Positions 34,708-43,106 of a stretch of DNA of 64,000 nucleotides are shown piece by piece. Below the pieces are notes generated by a model. The model was not told the origin of the DNA. It was given only the letters and a program-made list of their open reading frames with translations, and made no database searches. Source of the stretch: JAGOTP01 sp964598725 (lineage in GTDB: Bacteria; Patescibacteriota; Patescibacteriia; 2-12-FULL-60-25). The stretch spans positions 1 to 64,000 of the forward strand of contig CAZRCW010000002.1 of the NCBI GenBank assembly GCA_964598725.1, read 5' to 3'. The stretch's first letter is position 1, and every line of letters starts with the position of its first letter. Position numbers and translations under genes: made by a program.

Positions 34708-36342
34708 ATGAACGCTTCAGAATCATTCGTCCGTTCCCTGGAAGCCGAAGGGGTAAAATACATCTTTGGCGTTCCAGGCGAAGAAAACCTGCATTTTTTG
34801 GAAGCGTTGCGCACTTCGTCGATTACCTTTGTCACGACCCGTCATGAACAGTCGGCCGGCTTCATGGCCGCTACATTTGGTCGTTTAACTGGAAAAACTG
34901 GTGTCGCTCTGTCGACCCTTGGTCCGGGTGCGACGAACTTCGTAACGGCTGCCGCCTACGCCCAGCTCGGGGCCATGCCAATGCTCATGATCACCGGCCA
35001 AAAGCCGATTCGAAAGAGCAAACAAGGTGCGTTCCAGATCGTAAACACGGTCGACATGATGCGACCGGTGACAAAACTTTCAAAACAACTTATCAACGGG
35101 GACTCTGTCGCCTCTTCCGTCCGCGAAGCCTTCCGCCAAGCCGAAGAAGAGCGTCCAGGCGCCGTTCACTTGGAACTCCCGGAAGATGTCGCGACCGACG
35201 AAACCGAAAACGGTCCATTTGAAGTAAAACGCGTTCGTCGCCCGGTCGCTGAAGAAAAAGCGATCGTCGAAGCCGTGAAGATGATTGAGGCCGCCAAGCG
35301 CCCACTCCTTCTCATCGGTGCCGGCGCCAATCGCAAGATCACAGCTAAGATGTTGCGCGAGTTCATCGACGCAACCGGTATCCCTTTTTTCAACACCCAG
35401 ATGGGCAAAGGCGTCATCGACGAACGTCATCCACTTTTCATTGGTACCGCTGCGCTTTCAGCGAACGATTACGTGCACTGTGCCGTCGAAGCCGCTGACC
35501 TGATCATCAACATCGGCCACGACGTCGTTGAGAAGCCACCGTTCATCATGAAGCGGGGTGGCCAACAAGTGATTCACATCAACTTCTGCTCTGCGCGTGT
35601 TGATCAGATTTATTTCCCACAACTCGAAGTCATCGGTGATATCGGCAATGCGGTCTGGCAGCTCAAAGAACGCCTCAAGCCACAGACCTCGTGGGACTTC
35701 TCCGTTTTCTTGCGCGCCCGTGAACGTCTGCTTGCTCACATCGCCGAGACCGACCAAGACAACGCCTTCCCGGTGAAGCCCCAGCGCTTCGTGCGTATGG
35801 TTCGCGACGTCATGCCATCCGATGGCATCGTTTGTTTGGACAACGGCATGTACAAACTCTGGTTCGCCCGTCATTACCAAGCCCACGGTCCGAACACACT
35901 TCTCCTCGACAATGCGCTTGCGACAATGGGTGCCGGCCTCCCTTCTGCAATGGCAGCCGCGATGCTCTACCCAGAACGCAAAGTGCTCGCCGTCTGTGGC
36001 GATGGGGGCTTCATGATGAACTCGCAAGAACTCGAAACCGCTGTTCGTCTTGGATTGCACGTTGTGATCTTGCTCTTGAACGACAATGGCTACGGCATGA
36101 TCAAATGGAAACAGGCCGGCATGGACCTTACGAACTACGCGCTCGAATTCAAGAATCCAGACTTCGTGAAATACGCGGAAGCGTACGGCGCACATGGCGT
36201 CCGAGCAACTTCCACTGAAGAAGTTCCAGGTCTTTTGGAAAATGCTCTCAACACCCCAGGCGTTCACTTAATCGAACTGCCTGTCGACTACAGCGAGAAC
36301 GACCGCGTCCTCAACAAAGGCTTGAAAACGATTGTTTGTTAA
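34708..36342 (+). CDS. Acetolactate synthase-like thiamine-diphosphate enzyme
   Basis: 544 residues with the three-domain ThDP fold. Catalytic Glu47 in TTRHEQSAGFMA, the pyrimidine-domain LSTLGPGATNFV, a central domain (LLLIGAGANRK), and the ThDP/Mg motif VCGDGGFMMNSQELETAVRL...LNDNGYGMI. It matches catabolic AlsS-type acetolactate synthase, which condenses two pyruvates to acetolactate and CO2. No small regulatory subunit gene is nearby, in line with the catabolic type. Other ThDP decarboxylases cannot be ruled out. No Shine-Dalgarno. Confidence 0.85.
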   Translation: MNASESFVRSLEAEGVKYIFGVPGEENLHFLEALRTSSITFVTTRHEQSAGFMAATFGRLTGKTGVALSTLGPGATNFVTAAAYAQLGAMPMLMITGQKPIRKSKQGAFQIVNTVDMMRPVTKLSKQLINGDSVASSVREAFRQAEEERPGAVHLELPEDVATDETENGPFEVKRVRRPVAEEKAIVEAVKMIEAAKRPLLLIGAGANRKITAKMLREFIDATGIPFFNTQMGKGVIDERHPLFIGTAALSANDYVHCAVEAADLIINIGHDVVEKPPFIMKRGGQQVIHINFCSARVDQIYFPQLEVIGDIGNAVWQLKERLKPQTSWDFSVFLRARERLLAHIAETDQDNAFPVKPQRFVRMVRDVMPSDGIVCLDNGMYKLWFARHYQAHGPNTLLLDNALATMGAGLPSAMAAAMLYPERKVLAVCGDGGFMMNSQELETAVRLGLHVVILLLNDNGYGMIKWKQAGMDLTNYALEFKNPDFVKYAEAYGAHGVRATSTEEVPGLLENALNTPGVHLIELPVDYSENDRVLNKGLKTIVC

Positions 36343-36381
36343 TCCTCCTTTTTTCGTTCTTCTTTACCTCATCTCGCCTTG

Positions 36382-36495
36382 GTCTTAGAGAAGGATTATT
36401 TGTGCAAGGGGCTTAGTCACGCGACGGCGTGAGAGCAGAGTAAAATGGTAGTAACCATTTTACGCACCCTGGAACAAACAATCCTTCTCTAAGAC
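36382..36495. repeat. 114-bp nested inverted-repeat element
   Basis: Outer arms 36382-36403 and 36474-36495 match in 21 of 22 positions (GTCTTAGAGAAGGATT..). Inside are two perfect hairpins: CACGC-GACG-GCGTG (36418-36431) and GTAAAATGGT-AGTA-ACCATTTTAC (36440-36463). It fills the gap between two genes and ends 9 bp before the aldehyde dehydrogenase ATG. Options: structured leader RNA, small mobile repeat, or terminator complex. Confidence 0.8.
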
Positions 36496-36504
36496 ACCCA
36501 ACAT

Positions 36505-37869
36505 ATGCCTCTCATCTCAAAAAATCCTGCAACGGAGGAAGTGATCGCCGAGTTCCCTGAGTTAACCGACGCGGAACTGGCGGAGAAGTTAACGTTGGCA
36601 GAAACGGTTTTCAAGACCTGGAGCCAAACACCACTTGAACAGCGCCTCGCTCCATTGAAACGTTTAGGCGAACTCTTCAAGGAACGTTCCGCTGAGCTTG
36701 GAAAGATCGCTAGCTTAGAGATGGGCAAACCGATCACCCAGGCGATCGCGGAAGTTGAAAAATGCAGTCTCGCCTGTGATTACTATGTCGAGAACGCGGC
36801 TCAGATTCTCGCACCGCAACAGATGAAGAGCTCGGCGTCAGACAGCTATGTTCGCTTTGATCCGATCGGCGTCTTACTTGCCGTCATGCCATGGAACTTT
36901 CCGTACTGGCAAGTCATGCGTTTTGCCGCACCAGCGCTCGCCGCAGGAAACGTTGGTGTGTTGAAACATGCTTCAAGCGTTCCACAATGTGCGATGGCTT
37001 TGGAAAAGTTGTTTCTTGATGCCGGTTTCCCAGTCGGTACGTTTCAGAACTTAGCGATCGGTTCATCAAAAGTTGAACAAGTCATTCGTTATCCAGCCGT
37101 TCAAGGGGTCGCACTGACCGGGAGCGAGACTGCGGGAAGTAAAGTTGCCGCCCTGGCTGGTTCGCTCATCAAGAAAACCGTCCTCGAGCTCGGCGGGAGC
37201 GATCCATTTATCGTCTTAGACGACGCCGACCTGCCGTACACGGCGATGATGGCTGCCAAAGCCCGTCTCCAGAACAACGGTCAGAGCTGTATCGCCGCCA
37301 AGCGCTTTATCTTGGTTGATGCGATTTACGATCAGTTCCTCGCGCTTTTCAAAGAACAGGTTGAAGCGTCCGTTGTTGGCGATCCGCTCGATCCAACGAC
37401 AACGCTTGGCCCACTCGTGAACGAAGCTGGTCTCAACGAGATCGACACTCAGGTTGCGAACTCCGTCGCGAAAGGTGCTCGTATTATTACCGGTGGCACA
37501 CGTCTCGGCACAAAAGGCTTCTTCTATGCACCAACGATCATTGCAGACGTGAAGCCTGGCATGCCAGCCTACGAAGAAGAATTCTTTGGTCCCGTCGCCA
37601 TCGTCATCCGTGCGAAAGACACCGAAGACGCGATTCGTATCGCGAACGATAACCGTTTCGGCCTTGGTTCAACCCTTTGGACCCAAAACATCGAACTCGC
37701 AAAACAACTCGCCCCACGCATCCGTGCTGGCTGTGTGTTCGTGAACGGCATGGTCGCTTCTCAACCTGGACTCCCCTTCGGTGGCACCGGTGTTTCGGGC
37801 TACGGCCGTGAGTTATCCGCATGGGGTCTCTACGAGTTCATGAACGTGAAGACCGTTTGGATCAAATAG
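36505..37869 (+). CDS. NAD(P)-dependent aldehyde dehydrogenase (SSADH-like)
   Basis: 454 residues. Oxidises an aldehyde to its acid. Catalytic C262 in NNGQSCIAAKRF, general base E228 in VLELGGSDPF, and N131 in MPWNFPYWQ. Similar to succinate-semialdehyde dehydrogenases, but the substrate is not fixed. Same strand as the acetolactate-synthase-like gene, but separated by the inverted-repeat element; no Shine-Dalgarno (CACCCAACAT before ATG). Confidence 0.9.
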   Translation: MPLISKNPATEEVIAEFPELTDAELAEKLTLAETVFKTWSQTPLEQRLAPLKRLGELFKERSAELGKIASLEMGKPITQAIAEVEKCSLACDYYVENAAQILAPQQMKSSASDSYVRFDPIGVLLAVMPWNFPYWQVMRFAAPALAAGNVGVLKHASSVPQCAMALEKLFLDAGFPVGTFQNLAIGSSKVEQVIRYPAVQGVALTGSETAGSKVAALAGSLIKKTVLELGGSDPFIVLDDADLPYTAMMAAKARLQNNGQSCIAAKRFILVDAIYDQFLALFKEQVEASVVGDPLDPTTTLGPLVNEAGLNEIDTQVANSVAKGARIITGGTRLGTKGFFYAPTIIADVKPGMPAYEEEFFGPVAIVIRAKDTEDAIRIANDNRFGLGSTLWTQNIELAKQLAPRIRAGCVFVNGMVASQPGLPFGGTGVSGYGRELSAWGLYEFMNVKTVWIK

Positions 37870-37889
37870 GCCCTAAAAACCCCTAAATC

Positions 37890-37918
37890 TTCACAAAATT
37901 TGGTGATCATGCTATGTT
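37890..37918 (+). promoter_or_regulatory. Promoter of RNase Y gene
   Basis: TTCACA, 17-nt spacer, TATGTT. The leader contains a CCCCTC-GGCT-GAGGGG hairpin (37963-37978) just before the start codon. Confidence 0.55.
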
Positions 37919-37984
37919 CCCGGCAACGGAATTTACGCTTGATTTTTATTTCTCCGATTGATCCCCTCGGCTGAGGGGGCTGAT

Positions 37985-39523
37985 ATGCCTTGGAAGACCC
38001 TTTACCCTTTTCTCAGTATTATTGTAGGTGTTGCGCTCGGTTTACTGGTCGGTGTGTTGCTCGCCCGCGAATGGGCCAAACGGTTACGCGATAAGGAACA
38101 GCAGGATACGGACCAACGTCTCAAACAAGCGGAAGCCAAGGAGCTGGATTTGATGCAGCGCGCGAAGGAAAAAGCTATTAAGATTTTGGAAGATGCGCGT
38201 CTCGAAGAAAAGCGGATGTTTGAAAGCCTAAAGAAAGACCAGAGCGGCCTCATCGAACGCGAAGAGGCGTTTAGCCGTAAGTTGCTCGATCTCGATACCG
38301 CCAAACAAGAGACGGAGAAAATCCGTCTTCAATCTGAAGAAGCGAAAAAAGAAGCGGAAACGCTTCGAGTTCAAGCCGCGGAACAGCTAGAAAAGACAGC
38401 TGGTTTGAGCAAAGACCAAGCGCTTGAAAAACTTCTTAAGAAGATTGAAGAAGACCAGCAAGAAGTCTTGCTCAGCCGCTTGCACAAAGTCGAACAGATG
38501 ACGGCTGATGAGATCGATCGGAAAGCGAAGAACCTCATCGCCCTCTCGATTCAGCGCCAGGCCTCCTCCCAGGTTGCTGAAACCACGACGACCTACGTTG
38601 AGTTGCCAAACGATGAGATGAAAGGTCGCATCATTGGTCGTGAAGGTCGTAATATCAAAGCGCTTGAACTGCTCACCGGTTGTGAGTTCATCGTCGATGA
38701 TACGCCGGGTATGGTCACGATCTCGGGGTTCTCTCCGATCCGTCGCCAGGTTGCGAAGCGTACGCTTGAAAAACTCATCACCGACGGCCGTATCCAACCA
38801 AGCCGAATTGAAGAGACTGTAGAGGAATCTAAGCGCGACCTCGCGGTTGATATCCGCAAGGCCGGTGAGAACGCGTTATTCGAACTGGGTATCCCAATGG
38901 CCGGCATCGACGCAAAACTCATCCAGATCCTCGGTCGTCTCCGCTATCGCACCAGCTACGGTCAGAACGCCCTCATGCACTCGATGGAAGTCGCCAACAT
39001 CTCCGCTATTTTGGCTGAAGAGCTCGGTGCGGACGTCATGGTCTGTAAGAAAGGCGGCTTGCTCCACGATCTCGGCAAAGCCGTCGACCACGACATGCAA
39101 GGCAGTCATCCAGAACTTGGCTATCGCATTTTGAAGAAGTTCGGCTTCCCAGAAGAGATCTGCTACCAGTCGATCGGTCACCATGAAGATAAACCAAAGA
39201 CCTTGGAAGCGATCATCGTCAAAGCTGCTGATGCGATTTCCGGTGCCCGCCCTGGTGCCCGCAAGGATAACCTTGAACTCTACGTGAAGCGCCTCCAGGA
39301 CCTCGAGAACACGGCCACGCGCTTCGCTGGTGTCGAGAAGGCCTACGCCATCCAAGCCGGTCGTGAAATCCGCGTCTTCGTGAATCCACAACAGATCAAC
39401 GACTTGGCTGCCTACGAGCTAGCGAAACAGATTGCTACCACGATCGAAGCGGAGCTCAAACATCCAGGTGAAGTCCGCGTCACACTCATCCGTGAGACCC
39501 GCGTGATCGAATACGCCCGCTAA
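37985..39523 (+). CDS. rny: Ribonuclease Y
   Basis: 512 residues. Membrane-bound endoribonuclease that starts mRNA decay. An N-terminal membrane helix (LSIIVGVALGLLVGVLL) precedes a long coiled coil (about 25-195), a KH domain (GRIIGREGRNIKALELLTG) and an HD domain with KKGGLLHDLGKAVDHD and HHEDKPKT. Normal length. ATG 37985 is used; an in-frame ATG at 37958 lies before the leader hairpin. Ended by the terminator at 39542. Confidence 0.94.
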   Translation: MPWKTLYPFLSIIVGVALGLLVGVLLAREWAKRLRDKEQQDTDQRLKQAEAKELDLMQRAKEKAIKILEDARLEEKRMFESLKKDQSGLIEREEAFSRKLLDLDTAKQETEKIRLQSEEAKKEAETLRVQAAEQLEKTAGLSKDQALEKLLKKIEEDQQEVLLSRLHKVEQMTADEIDRKAKNLIALSIQRQASSQVAETTTTYVELPNDEMKGRIIGREGRNIKALELLTGCEFIVDDTPGMVTISGFSPIRRQVAKRTLEKLITDGRIQPSRIEETVEESKRDLAVDIRKAGENALFELGIPMAGIDAKLIQILGRLRYRTSYGQNALMHSMEVANISAILAEELGADVMVCKKGGLLHDLGKAVDHDMQGSHPELGYRILKKFGFPEEICYQSIGHHEDKPKTLEAIIVKAADAISGARPGARKDNLELYVKRLQDLENTATRFAGVEKAYAIQAGREIRVFVNPQQINDLAAYELAKQIATTIEAELKHPGEVRVTLIRETRVIEYAR

Positions 39524-39541
39524 AGCCAAAGACGCTTAAAA

Positions 39542-39566
39542 GACAGCCCTCGAGGGCTGTCTTTTC
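39542..39566 (+). terminator. Terminator after rny
   Basis: GACAGCCC-TCGA-GGGCTGTC followed by TTTTCT. Confidence 0.88.
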
Positions 39567-39573
39567 TGCCTAT

Positions 39574-39602
39574 TTGCGTAGTTTCAGCGGAAAATGTATT
39601 CT
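39574..39602 (+). promoter_or_regulatory. Promoter of HU gene
   Basis: TTGCGT, 17-nt spacer, TATTCT, 39 bp before the ATG. Confidence 0.65.
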
Positions 39603-39641
39603 AGGGTCATCTAATTCTTTCAATCTGTCCCCTTTATTACT

Positions 39642-39962
39642 ATGGATTCACTTAAGGTTAACAAGAACGAGCTCGCTCACCGCATCTCCGAAAAAGTCGG
39701 CGTGACCAAAAAGCAGGCTGAGGACATGCTCGAGGCGTTTGTTGAGATCGTCACGACGACTCTCCAGGCCAGCGGTGAAGTCACGATTGCCGGTTTCGGT
39801 GCTTTCCTCTCGAAACAGCGCAAGCCACGCACCGGTGTGAACCCACAGTCCCCTCAGGAGAAGATCCAGATCCCAGCCGTGACCGTTCCAAAGTTCAAAG
39901 CCGGCAAGGGTTTGAAAGATGCCCTCAAAGGCATGAGTCAGAAGGACGAAGCGGCTGCGTAA
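39642..39962 (+). CDS. hup: HU-family DNA-binding protein
   Basis: 106 residues. Nucleoid protein that bends DNA as a dimer. Family motifs: NKNELAHRISEKVGVTKKQA, VTIAGFGAFLSKQRKPRTGV, NPQSPQEKIQIPAVTVPKFK and AGKGLKDAL. A short acidic/Ala tail extends the usual ~90-residue length. Single-gene unit with its own promoter and terminator; no Shine-Dalgarno. Confidence 0.95.
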   Translation: MDSLKVNKNELAHRISEKVGVTKKQAEDMLEAFVEIVTTTLQASGEVTIAGFGAFLSKQRKPRTGVNPQSPQEKIQIPAVTVPKFKAGKGLKDALKGMSQKDEAAA

Positions 39963-39982
39963 ATAGCGCTGCAAGAAAATAC

Positions 39983-40009
39983 AAACGACCGAGCTCAGCT
40001 CGGTCGTTT
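39983..40009. terminator. Bidirectional terminator
   Basis: AAACGACCGAGCT-CAG-CTCGGTCGTTT style stem between the convergent HU and peptidase genes. Confidence 0.85.
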
Positions 40010-40022
40010 GTTACTCAGGTAG

Positions 40023-40835
40023 CTAGTCACCGACCTGTTTCAAAATCGCTTCAAATCCCAGACGGACAAGTGGCCAACACGATTTCCAACGGGAAGGGAG
40101 CTCGATCTCAATATACGGAATCTGTTCTTGCTCAAACCACTCACAAGCCGTTCCCGTTTGGGCGAGCTCTTTCCAGAGCTCTTCTGAAAAGAATTCAAAG
40201 TCCGTCGCTTGAGCAAACGTCTTCGCGGCCGCCTGAGCAACCGGTAGCTGATTCGGCATCACGTCTTTTCCCACGTTATGCAGAGCGATAACGAGGACTG
40301 GCTTGAATCGTTGAACCGCAGCACGGAACGCCTGATACTCCGGCTCCGACCCTGGTTGCTCGCCAGCAAAGACGTCTTTCGCTTCTCCCCTGTAATTCGC
40401 TCCGCGATTCCAGCGGGCGCGTGATTGGAACGAGGGAACCGGAAAATGCCGGTTTAGATCGACATCGTGCCCATTGAAACGACCAATCGTGCCACCATGC
40501 GCATAATCAGGCTGTGTTTTTGCCAAAGCGAGCCCGTCCGGATTCAGAACCGGAATAACATGAACAGTCAGCTTCGAAAGGAGCATCGTTTGCCCCTGCA
40601 ACCAATTCAGAAGCTCAATCGCAGTTTTTCGTGATCCAACCTCGTTCCCATGAATACACGAAAAGACGAGCACAGATGGCTCGCCTTTTCCCAAGGAGAC
40701 ACACTCGATCGAGCGACCCTGGACGCTCTTTCCTAATTCTTCTGAGAAAAGATCTGAAGACAACATCGGCTGGTCCAAATGATTCTGGATCCATCCACGG
40801 CTCACGCGAGCCAGCGTCTTCAGGGCCAGCAACAT
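40023..40835 (-). CDS. M14-family zinc carboxypeptidase/amidase
   Basis: 270 residues. Zinc ligands H62 and E65 (CIHGNE) and H186 (ALHNVG); catalytic Glu in IEIELPSRW near 243-245; VIPVLNPDG and DLNRHFP are also typical. There is no signal peptide, so it acts in the cytoplasm; MpaA-like murein-peptide amidase is one option, succinylglutamate desuccinylase-like activity another. It begins 1 bp after the proS stop, so it is cotranscribed with proS. Confidence 0.82.
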   Translation of the reverse strand: MLLALKTLARVSRGWIQNHLDQPMLSSDLFSEELGKSVQGRSIECVSLGKGEPSVLVFSCIHGNEVGSRKTAIELLNWLQGQTMLLSKLTVHVIPVLNPDGLALAKTQPDYAHGGTIGRFNGHDVDLNRHFPVPSFQSRARWNRGANYRGEAKDVFAGEQPGSEPEYQAFRAAVQRFKPVLVIALHNVGKDVMPNQLPVAQAAAKTFAQATDFEFFSEELWKELAQTGTACEWFEQEQIPYIEIELPSRWKSCWPLVRLGFEAILKQVGD

Positions 40836-40836
40836 G

Positions 40837-42105
40837 TTAAGCCAGGAGCTCTTTCACACCCGTCATCACATCTTCCAACGGCACCGTCTTCGCTTCCGTA
40901 GCCGTGCGCTCTTTCCATTCAACCGCGTTGTCTTTCAACATGCGCTCAGACACCACGAGGCGGAGCGGCAAACCGATCAAGTCGGCGGCGGCGAACTTTT
41001 CGCCCGGCGAGGAGTCGGCACGATCATCCCAAAGGACTTCGACCCCTTCTGACTTTAAACGGTCGTAGAGATCCTGTGCCGTCGTATCGATCTGCGCTTG
41101 AACTGCTTCATCTTTTGAACGAAGTGACACGAGCGATACATGGAACGGTGCGACGGACTTCGGCCAGATGATCCCCTTCTCGTCGTGGCAAGCTTCGACA
41201 ATCGCCCCGACGAGACGCGTGGTTCCAATCCCGTAGCAGCCCATCAAGACACGCTGCTTCTCGCCCTTATCGTTCATGAAGTCGAACTTGAAAGCATCTG
41301 TATATTTGGTTCCAAGGTCGAAGATGTTTCCTACTTCAACACCTTTCATCTTGGCCAACATGCCGCCACACTTCGGACAGGCCTCACCGACCATATGCGT
41401 CGCGACTTCGGTATTCTCGCCGTATTCACAACGCTCACAAGCAATGAGTACATCTTCGCCGGCATCGGTCAGCGCTTGGAATTCGTGCGACATGTTGTCG
41501 GTAAAGATTCCACCACTCGCTTGGACCACTTTCACAGCGAGCCCACAGCGCGAATACGCTTTTACGTATGCTTCGAGCGCTCGGTTGTAGAATTTCGTTA
41601 GGTCTTCCTGAGTGACATGGAAGCTGTACATGTCCTTCATGCGGAACTCACGACCACGCAAGACACCGGACTTGGCACGGAGCTCATCACGGAATTTAGT
41701 ATTGATTTGGTAGGTCGCAAATGGGAGCTCTTTGTAGGAGTGCACAAACTTTTGCGCGAGCGGGGTCACGACTTCTTCGTGGGTACAGCCGAGCGCATAG
41801 TCTTTTTCAGTTTGTGATTTCAACTTGAAGAGAATATCGACCCCCTCCCAGCGGTTGGTCGTGTCCCAGTATTCCTTTGGTTGAAGCGACGGCATGAAAA
41901 TTTCTTGGGCGCCAAGGGCGTCCATCTCTTCGCGCACGATCTGTTCGACCTTACGAAGGGTGCGGAGACCGAGTGGTAACCAGGTGTAGACACCGGCCAT
42001 TTCTTGGTCGACGAAGCCAGCCTGGGTCAGGAGACGGGCGTTCACCGATTCATTGTCTTGGGAGACGTTTTTCTGCGTCTTCGAAAAAAGCTGAGAATAG
42101 CGCAT
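40837..42105 (-). CDS. proS: Prolyl-tRNA synthetase (short type)
   Basis: 422 residues, class II synthetase. Motif 2 region FRDELRAKSGVLRGREFRMK, motif 3 MGCYGIGTTRLVGAIVE, and a C-terminal anticodon-binding domain (VEVLWDDRADSSPGEKFAAA). A short zinc-ribbon-like segment (CERCEYG..CPKCGG) replaces most of the usual INS editing domain, so cis editing of Ala-tRNA-Pro is probably absent. ATG 42105 fits the family start RYSQLFSKT; the longer upstream reading crosses the islet E terminator and is rejected. Confidence 0.92.
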   Translation of the reverse strand: MRYSQLFSKTQKNVSQDNESVNARLLTQAGFVDQEMAGVYTWLPLGLRTLRKVEQIVREEMDALGAQEIFMPSLQPKEYWDTTNRWEGVDILFKLKSQTEKDYALGCTHEEVVTPLAQKFVHSYKELPFATYQINTKFRDELRAKSGVLRGREFRMKDMYSFHVTQEDLTKFYNRALEAYVKAYSRCGLAVKVVQASGGIFTDNMSHEFQALTDAGEDVLIACERCEYGENTEVATHMVGEACPKCGGMLAKMKGVEVGNIFDLGTKYTDAFKFDFMNDKGEKQRVLMGCYGIGTTRLVGAIVEACHDEKGIIWPKSVAPFHVSLVSLRSKDEAVQAQIDTTAQDLYDRLKSEGVEVLWDDRADSSPGEKFAAADLIGLPLRLVVSERMLKDNAVEWKERTATEAKTVPLEDVMTGVKELLA

Positions 42106-42135
42106 ATGCCTTCGTACAATAGCGGGAAGACCCAC

Positions 42136-42207
42136 AAAAAACAATCGCGCCCGCTGGTGTGACCGGGATCCCTTGAGGGGACCCGCACGGTCGACACGAG
42201 CGAGCGC
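42136..42207 (-). terminator. Long nested terminator of islet E
   Basis: GCGCTCGCTCGTGT..ACC pairs with GGTCACACCAGCGGGCGC around an inner GGG/CCC hairpin loop; GATTGTTTTTT follows on the minus strand. Confidence 0.78.
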
Positions 42208-42257
42208 TGTTTTGTCTCGAGACGTTTGAGACGAGGTTGCGGAGGAGCCGATAAGCT

Positions 42258-42968
42258 CTACTCCTTCTTCCAGCGGCGGTAGTAGCCGCGCGGCTGCTGG
42301 TAGATGGGCTGGCCGTAGCCGCCAACACCGTAGCCCGGCTGCTGGACGTACACCGGCTGGCCGAACGACATGCCCTGCACCTGACCCGGAATCGGGATCT
42401 GGACGGGGGTCGAGCCCACGACCGGATAGCACGGCGCGCGCCAGGCGTCCGGGATGCAGCGACTCACCCACTGCCCGTTCACGATGCCCTGCATCTGTCC
42501 GCCCTGAGGGGGCGCGACGGTCATCATGCCGGGCGGGGTGTTGGGCGTGACGTAGCCCTGGACCGGCTGCCCGACGGCGACGTTCTGCGGCGCGTAGACC
42601 GGCTGTACCTGGCCGACCATCGTTTGCGGCGTCACGACCGGGGCCGTGTAGCCCGCGGCGGGCGCGACCACGTTGCCGGGGTAGCTCGAGAAGAACGGGG
42701 CCGAGGCCTGGTAGTAGCCCGGCTGGTAGTACTGCCCGCCGAAGTTACCACCGGCGTAGTACTGGCCACCATTGAAGATGTTGGGACTGAAGCCGAAGAG
42801 ATCTCCGGAGACCGCCACTGCGATGGACGAGACGCGGACGCCACTGGCGCCGCATCCTCCCCAGCCACATCCGCCGATCTGCCGCACGACGCAGCCGGAG
42901 CCGACGAGTGCCGCAGTGGCGGCGAAACCGAGAGAGATCGCGAACCGAGCGAGACGATCGTTCTTCAT
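42258..42968 (-). CDS. Gly/Pro/Gln-rich lipoprotein (islet E)
   Basis: 236 residues. Lipoprotein signal (RFAISLGFAATAALVGSG then C26), followed by RQIGGCGWGGCGASG and a long low-complexity domain with many Tyr, Gln, Gly and Pro (PGYYQASAPFFSSYPGN, YGVGGYGQPIYQQPRGYY). It looks like an adhesive or structural surface protein rather than an enzyme. AAAGGAG lies 9 nt before the ATG. Very GC-rich. It has its own promoter, which overlaps the crt promoter back to back, and its own terminator. Confidence 0.75.
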   Translation of the reverse strand: MKNDRLARFAISLGFAATAALVGSGCVVRQIGGCGWGGCGASGVRVSSIAVAVSGDLFGFSPNIFNGGQYYAGGNFGGQYYQPGYYQASAPFFSSYPGNVVAPAAGYTAPVVTPQTMVGQVQPVYAPQNVAVGQPVQGYVTPNTPPGMMTVAPPQGGQMQGIVNGQWVSRCIPDAWRAPCYPVVGSTPVQIPIPGQVQGMSFGQPVYVQQPGYGVGGYGQPIYQQPRGYYRRWKKE

Positions 42969-43029
42969 GATGACGTGCTCCTTTCAAGAGCGTTGTCTGG
43001 GGTGGTGATGGTGCGAGAGAACTGGGCTA

Positions 43030-43058
43030 AGAATAGCATATTTTATTAAAATTGTCAA
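43030..43058 (-). promoter_or_regulatory. Islet E promoter
   Basis: Consensus TTGACA, 17-nt spacer, TATTCT on the minus strand. Its -35 overlaps the plus-strand -35 of the crt promoter by five bases. Confidence 0.78.
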
Positions 43059-43080
43059 TCGCTATTTCAGAGAGTACGCT
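43052..43080 (+). promoter_or_regulatory. Candidate crt operon promoter
   Basis: TTGTCA, 17-nt spacer, TACGCT on the plus strand, 26 bp before the crtE ATG. It shares the TTGTCAA block with the divergent islet E promoter. Confidence 0.5.
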
Positions 43081-43106
43081 AGAGAAAATTCTTAGCTCGT
43101 ACCGTT

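Noticed and set aside
42106..42471. N-terminal extension of ProS by about 120 residues
   Set aside because: The extension is Arg/Pro-rich, crosses the islet E terminator, and ATG 42105 matches the family start.
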